Shown here one piece after another: positions 59,833 through 64,000 of a DNA stretch of 64,000 nucleotides. Made by a program: the position numbers and the translations under genes. Positions within the stretch are counted from its first letter, which is position 1. The number at the start of each line of letters is the position of its first letter. The stretch comes from CAVQXR01 sp963717955 (GTDB taxonomy: Bacteria > Actinomycetota > Thermoleophilia > Gaiellales > Gaiellaceae), in contig CAVQXR010000001.1 in assembly GCA_963717955.1 (NCBI GenBank), positions 1,488,001 through 1,552,000 on the forward strand, in the 5' to 3' direction. The notes under the pieces were generated by a model that was not told the DNA's origin, did no database searches, and saw nothing but the letters and a program-made list of their open reading frames with translations.

Positions 59833-61860
59833 TCAGACGGCCGCCGGAAGGGGCTCGAGCAGCCCGAGCGCCTCGTCGCCGTCGACGAGCGCGAGCCAGC
59901 ATTCGCGATCTCCGGTCCCGAACGCGAACAGGAGCTCCTCGCCGCGGGCGGCGAGCCCGGCGCAGAACTCGATCTCGTCGCCGAGGAAGCGGAACGGCGG
60001 CGAGAGCGCGGCGAGCCGGAGGTCGTGGTCGAGGAGGACGAGCCGGTGCGTGTAGCTGCGGCCGACGCCGTCCGTCGCCGCCTCGTGGACGGCGAAGAGC
60101 CATCCGCCGTCGACGGGGAGCCCCTGCGAGCCTCCGCGAAGCTCCATCGGGAGGCTGGCCGCTACGCTCCCTGTGACGGTCTCGATCGCGCCGGTGGCGG
60201 GATCGCAGCGCAGCACGGTCAGCGGGTCGCACCAGTAGAGGAAGTGCAGCCGGCCGTCTCGCACGAACGGCATCCAGTTCTTCTCGTGACGGCCGGGCTC
60301 GGGGCCGCGAAGGAGCGTCACCTCGCCGATCTCGGCCCCGTCGAGCCGAAGCAGTACCGTCTCGCACAGCCACTCCGGATTGCGGTCGCGGACCGTCGCC
60401 GTCGCGTACCAGCCGCCGTCGAGCTCGATCAGGCGGCAGTCCTCGAAGCCGAGGATCCGGGAGGGGAACAGCGGCGGCCCGCCTGTCGAGCCGTCGACGA
60501 GCGGCCGGACGTCGACGAGCGCGAGCTCGGGGTCGAGCCGCACCAGGTAGTTGAGCGTGCGGACGTCCTCGCCGCCGTCGAGGATGCGGAGATCGCCCTC
60601 GTGGTACTCGTAGTTCGAGGTTCTCGTGACGACGCGGTAGCCGTCGCCGTCCGCCGCGATCGTCGGGTTGAACTGCGGCCAGGCGGGTGAGACGTCGAGC
60701 GTGATCCGGCCGAACGTTGCGCTCGGCGCGACGTCGGAGAGCAGGCGCGGGGATGCCGTGAGCCGCTTCCACGGCACCGGCCTGGCGGGACGCCCGAGCG
60801 CCTCGAGGCTGTCGTTGCGGATCCGTCCGACCCGCCACCGCAGCCTCGGCGGGAGCCCGTCCCCGGTGAGCAGCCGCTCGCCGGCCCGGAGCGCCTCGTC
60901 GGGCCTCCCCGTCGAGTGCGCGGCGATCGACAGCTCGAGGAGCAGGCCCCACTCGTACGGGTCGCGGTGCACGAAGAGCGTGTCGTCGGGGTACGGGATC
61001 TCGAGCCCCCGCGAGGCGAACAGGTAGGCGGCCTCGTGCCAGCCGCGGCCGCGGCAGAAGCGGGCCAGCTCGTGCAGCGGCTCGGCCCGAGACGGGCGGA
61101 GCGACCATGCGGCCAGCAGCTCGCCGACCGCCTCCGCCGCCCCCTGCTCCGCGAGCAGCACTCCGATCTGGAGGGCCGCGTAGAAGACCTCCTCCTCCCA
61201 TCCGCCGAGCTCGACCCTGCGCCGGTACAGCTCGATCGCGCGCTCGTGCTCGCCGAGATCGCGGAGGGTCTGGGCGAGATAGAAGACGGCGCGCGCGTCG
61301 TCGGGCCTCCGGGCGACGTCCTGCTCGAGCAGCCGCCGGTCGCGCTCGAACTTCTCGGCCCGCCTGCCGCCGTCGGCGTGATGCTCGACGACCACGCCCT
61401 CGAGCAGGCGCGTCTCGAACGCGTCGTCGGCCGCCAGGTACTCGTGGGTCGACCCCTCGTAGCGCCAGCGGCGGTCGCCGCGCACGAGGCGTGGGACCGC
61501 GTAGTCGAGGTCGCCGTCGTGGCGGAGCAGGTAGGCGTCCGCGACGAGCTCGGGCAGCTCGCGGTCGACGCGAAGCGTGTGGTCGGCATCGAGCAGGAGC
61601 AGGTAGTCGGCGCTGCCTCGCGCGAGCTCGAGCCCCTCCGTCCGGTTCGCCCCGAAGTCCCGCCACGGCCGCCGGTGGAGCGACCCGGGCAGGCCCTCGA
61701 GCGTGCGCTCGATCAGCCCGGGGGTGCCGTCGGTCGAGCCCGTGTCGCAGATCACCCAGCTCGAGATCAGCGGCCGCACCGAGCGCAGGCAGCGCTCGAT
61801 CACTTCCGCCTCGTCGCGGACGATCATGCAGAGGCCGATGGTCGCCTTCCCGTCCCCCAT
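59833..61860 (-). CDS. Glycosyltransferase family 2 with TPR region and C-terminal beta-propeller (GH130-like)
   Basis: 675 aa. Residues 7-200: GT2 catalytic domain (LCMIVRDEAEVIERCLRS, ICDTGSTDGT, DxD at Asp91-Asp93 in LLLDADHTL). Residues 190-340: helical TPR-like repeats (AVFYLAQTLRDLGEHERAIELYRR). Residues 360-675: repeated blades with FNPTIAADGDGYRVVTRTSNYE, GFEDCRLIELDGGWYATATV, EKNWMPFVRDGRLHFLYW and ELRGGSQGLPVDGGWLFAVHE, like the five-bladed propellers of GH130/GH43 enzymes. Probably makes or trims a surface glycan; cytosolic by sequence (no signal). Confidence 0.85.
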   Translation of the reverse strand: MGDGKATIGLCMIVRDEAEVIERCLRSVRPLISSWVICDTGSTDGTPGLIERTLEGLPGSLHRRPWRDFGANRTEGLELARGSADYLLLLDADHTLRVDRELPELVADAYLLRHDGDLDYAVPRLVRGDRRWRYEGSTHEYLAADDAFETRLLEGVVVEHHADGGRRAEKFERDRRLLEQDVARRPDDARAVFYLAQTLRDLGEHERAIELYRRRVELGGWEEEVFYAALQIGVLLAEQGAAEAVGELLAAWSLRPSRAEPLHELARFCRGRGWHEAAYLFASRGLEIPYPDDTLFVHRDPYEWGLLLELSIAAHSTGRPDEALRAGERLLTGDGLPPRLRWRVGRIRNDSLEALGRPARPVPWKRLTASPRLLSDVAPSATFGRITLDVSPAWPQFNPTIAADGDGYRVVTRTSNYEYHEGDLRILDGGEDVRTLNYLVRLDPELALVDVRPLVDGSTGGPPLFPSRILGFEDCRLIELDGGWYATATVRDRNPEWLCETVLLRLDGAEIGEVTLLRGPEPGRHEKNWMPFVRDGRLHFLYWCDPLTVLRCDPATGAIETVTGSVAASLPMELRGGSQGLPVDGGWLFAVHEAATDGVGRSYTHRLVLLDHDLRLAALSPPFRFLGDEIEFCAGLAARGEELLFAFGTGDRECWLALVDGDEALGLLEPLPAAV

Positions 61861-62011
61861 CCGGCCCTAGGGTAGCGACGTCCGCCGGCGGCGGGCGAAG
61901 CGTCAGGTGCAGGGCGGTCGGAACCCACCGGCCAGGGCAGACCCGGTCACGCGCGTGCCCCGGAAACCGAGCACTCTCGTCCGCAGCGCGGGCTGGTGAG
62001 CCGAAAAAGCG

Positions 62012-63352
62012 TCAGCTGGCGTAGTAGGCGACGCTCCAGAAGATTTCCTGGCCTGTGTTTGGGCTGCCGTTGACGGTTATCCTGAGCGACAGTCGGTTGC
62101 CTGCAGTGAACGAGTGCGAATTCGTCGTATCGGAACCGATGGCGATGGCGCCGTTGATTACGCACTGCACCGGTGTACCCGCTGCGGCTCCGTTGTTCAG
62201 GATCGTCATCGTGTAGCCGTTGGCACCCGAGGCGGCGGCATTTGCCGACAGAACAACGCGTAGATTCCTCACGACGCCGGTCACCGGGACTGGGACGCCT
62301 GCAAGATCGGCGGCGGTCAGGAGCGCAGTCTCGGGATCGCCACCCGGCCCCAGATAACGGGTCGCATTGGTCAGGTCCTTGCCCGTGCCGAAGAAGACGC
62401 CGATCGGCTGGCCGGAGGCACCCGACCCTCCCGTCGGGCCCGTGGGGCCGATGCCGACCGGTCGGGCCGGTCGCGCCGCACGCCGGTCGCGCCGGTCGCA
62501 CCCGCTGGGGCCGGTCTGCACCCGCCGGGCCGGTGGCGCCGGAGCCGGTCGGGCCCGTATCGCCCAGCCCGGTCGGGCCGATATGCCCCTGCTCGCCGGT
62601 CGGGCCGGTCGCACCCGTCGGGCCTGTGTCGCCGGAGCCCGTGGCGCCGGTGTCGCCCTTCTCGCCGGACTCGCCGGTGGGTCCGGTGTCGCCCTTGGTG
62701 CCGGCCTCGCCGGTCGGCCCGGTGTCGCCGGAGCCGGTCGCACCGGTATCGCCCTTCTGCCGGCCTCACCGGTTGCACCCGTGGGGCCGGTCTCACCCGC
62801 CGGGCCCGTGTCGCCGGAGCCGGTCGCGCCCGTGTCGCCCTTGGTGCCGGCCTCACCGGTCGCACCCGTGGGGCCGGTCTCACCCGCCGGGCCCGTGTCG
62901 CCGGAGCCGGTCGCGCCGGTGTCGCCCTTGGTGCCGGCCTCACCGGTCGCACCCGTGGGGCCGGTGTCACCCTTCTCGCCGGCTTCGCCGGTCGGGCCGG
63001 TGTCGCCGGTCGGGCCGGTGGGACCGATCAGGCCGGCGCCGGTCGTGCCTGGACCGGGCGGGCCCGTCGGGCCGGTTGGGCCCTTCCTCCCCGTCGGGCC
63101 GGTGGGGCCGGTCGGGCCGGGCTTCCCCGCGGGCTTCTTCCCGCTCTTTCCCACTCGCTCGGGAGCGGCGGAGGCCTCGTCGGCGCTAAGCGCACCCCAC
63201 GTGATCGCGCCGCCGAGGGCTGCGGCGCCGGCGGCGAGCAGCCCGCTCCGGCTGACACCGCCGGGCGTCGCCGCGTCCTCGGCCCCGGGGCTCGGGGCCG
63301 GTGCCTGTTCGTCCGGCTGCTCCTCCGGTAGACGGTCGTCACGGTTCGTCAT
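62012..63352 (-). CDS. Collagen-like repeat protein with C-terminal head domain, several frame changes
   Basis: Start MTNRDDRLPEEQ at ATG 63352 (SD GGAGGG). A signal-like segment SRSGLLAAGAAALGGAITWGALSADEASA follows, then Gly-Pro-Thr and Gly-Asp-Thr type GXY triplets over about 220 residues, then a head of about 115 residues (VTGVVRNLRVVLSANAA to GQEIFWSVAYYAS). The GXY frame shifts near 62757, 62523, 62506, 62480 and 62461; reading across the shifts restores unbroken GXY, so these are probably sequence errors in a repetitive GC stretch. Bacterial collagens of this type form trimeric surface or exosporium filaments. Confidence 0.8.
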   Translation of the reverse strand: MTNRDDRLPEEQPDEQAPAPSPGAEDAATPGGVSRSGLLAAGAAALGGAITWGALSADEASAAPERVGKSGKKPAGKPGPTGPTGPTGRKGPTGPTGPPGPGTTGAGLIGPTGPTGDTGPTGEAGEKGDTGPTGATGEAGTKGDTGATGSGDTGPAGETGPTGATGEAGTKGDTGATGSGDTGPAGETGPTGATGEAGRRAIPVRPAPATPGRPARPAPRATPDPPASPARRATPAPRAPATQARRVRPARPASRGISARPGWAIRARPAPAPPARRVQTGPSGCDRRDRRAARPARPVGIGPTGPTGGSGASGQPIGVFFGTGKDLTNATRYLGPGGDPETALLTAADLAGVPVPVTGVVRNLRVVLSANAAASGANGYTMTILNNGAAAGTPVQCVINGAIAIGSDTTNSHSFTAGNRLSLRITVNGSPNTGQEIFWSVAYYAS

Positions 63353-63768
63353 GGTGCCGCCCTCCGCGCTCGAACTGCGCCACGACGCCCGGTGGAGCGT
63401 CGCGCCCTCCCCATACGAGCACGGGACTCTATCAGGCCGGTGCGACGAGGCGCGCCCGACGCTAGCATGCCGGCCTCCGCCAACGAGAAGGGCCCCCGAT
63501 GCGGGGCCATGATCGAGCTTCCGGCGGCCTTCTACCGGGACGGTACGCGGTGGTTCCCGCCCCATGACCACCGGAGGGCTGCGTGTCGGATCGCGACCCG
63601 GCGAACCCGGACGTACCCTCGAGACTCCACGGCGATAGGGCGCTGTTCGAGATCACGCCCTCCGACTCAGTACGGGTCCCTGCCGTCGGTGCGGCCGGGA
63701 CCACAGATCACCCCGGGTCGAGATCAGCGGGGGCCGGGGCATGCCGGTCACGAACGTGCCCGAGTAAA
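63353..63768. other. Intergenic region upstream of the collagen-like gene
   Basis: About 400 bp without a supported gene. A -10-like TAGAGT (minus strand, near 63434) is the best promoter candidate for the collagen-like gene. Confidence 0.45.
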
Positions 63769-63794
63769 GAGAGGGCGCCCTACGGCGCCCTCTC
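63769..63794 (-). terminator. Rho-independent terminator
   Basis: Minus strand GAGAGGGCGCC-GTAG-GGCGCCCTCTC followed by TTTACT: an 11-bp perfect stem with a U-rich tail, 45 bp after the probable stop of the partial gene to the right. Confidence 0.85.
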
Positions 63795-63839
63795 GGTTCG
63801 GGGATCGTCTCGGCCGCGCAGTGCGGCCCAGCGAGCTGA

Positions 63840-64000
63840 CTATCCGGCCCCAATACGAAGGTGACGCTCCAGAAGATCCCGAGAAAGTCGATGGTCAGCG
63901 TTGTTCCCACCGGACCCTGAGCGCGATCGATCCCCGGGGATTGACAGTCTGCCCGGCCGTCGGGCCCGCTGTTCGCGATCGGGCCACGTGAGTCGTCAAC
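63840..64000 (-). CDS. C-terminal end of a second protein with the same head domain (partial, frame-changed)
   Basis: The minus strand shows TVNPRGSIALRV in one frame and GTTLTIDFLGIFWSVTF in another, then a TAG at 63840. The 15 bases encoding IFWSV are identical to those at the end of the collagen-like gene (63863-63877 and 62030-62044), and the pattern LxLRI/V...IFWSV near the stop is shared. So a paralogue probably enters from the right. The frame is uncertain. Confidence 0.4.

Overview
The window is a 64 kb piece of a very GC-rich (about 70 percent or more) bacterial chromosome, most likely from a deep-branching actinobacterium. A member of Thermoleophilia (Gaiellales/Solirubrobacterales type) fits best, but this is an inference: no rRNA gene is present. 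It rests on gene content (DUF2252, a long bifunctional Rel, an OmpR-type regulator/kinase pair, DgcN/DgcA, M29 aminopeptidases), on LexA boxes of the GAAC-N4-GTTC type, and on a promoter style in which a TANNNT box sits 6-7 bases before the start codon of many genes (leaderless mRNAs).

Layout. 1-7.4 kb: a pyrimidine operon on the minus strand, pyrR-pyrB-pyrC-carA-carB-pyrK, with a PyrR-binding loop in its leader and a 68-bp tandem repeat array upstream. 7.8-9.8 kb: rnz, a DUF2007 protein and a methyltransferase. 9.9-10.2 kb: a LysM membrane protein under two LexA boxes. 10.3-14.6 kb: an operon of dgcA, dgcN and two M29 aminopeptidases, which looks like handling of D-glutamate or cell-wall peptides. 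14.6-21 kb (plus strand): tRNA-Arg, corA, DUF2252, an HIT protein, a phosphohexomutase, a thioesterase and two GAF-type proteins. 21-32.4 kb: rel, recJ, ruvC-ruvA-ruvB, yebC, pdxT and pdxS. 32.4-38.3 kb: an ATP-dependent hydantoin/oxoproline operon (hyuA, hyuB, racemase, FAD amino-acid oxidoreductase). Its two hyu genes are full of +1 frame changes that look like sequence error.

38.6-47.2 kb is mixed: a methyltransferase, an NlpC/P60 hydrolase behind a structured leader, YqgE, a GerMN protein divergent from a GntR regulator, and a small island against a tRNA(CAU) gene holding integrase and transposase remnants, a 36-aa membrane peptide and a FabF-type synthase. 47.4-51 kb: YjbQ and a large fusion of nucleotide cyclase, membrane segment, beta-propeller and oligopeptide-binding domain. 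51-54 kb: tRNA-Asn, dnaG, dgt. 54-62 kb: an SDR, a histidine phosphatase, a two-component system with a secreted protein, an M48 protease and a GT2-TPR-propeller fusion. 62-64 kb: a collagen-like surface protein and the tail of a second protein with the same C-terminal head.

Reading notes. Several genes are broken only by single-base frame changes that mostly have the sign of an inserted base. I treat them as intact genes with probable sequence errors. Two families of palindromic elements sit directly on stop codons (at corA; at the HIT gene and the SDR gene) and may act as MITEs, terminators or both.
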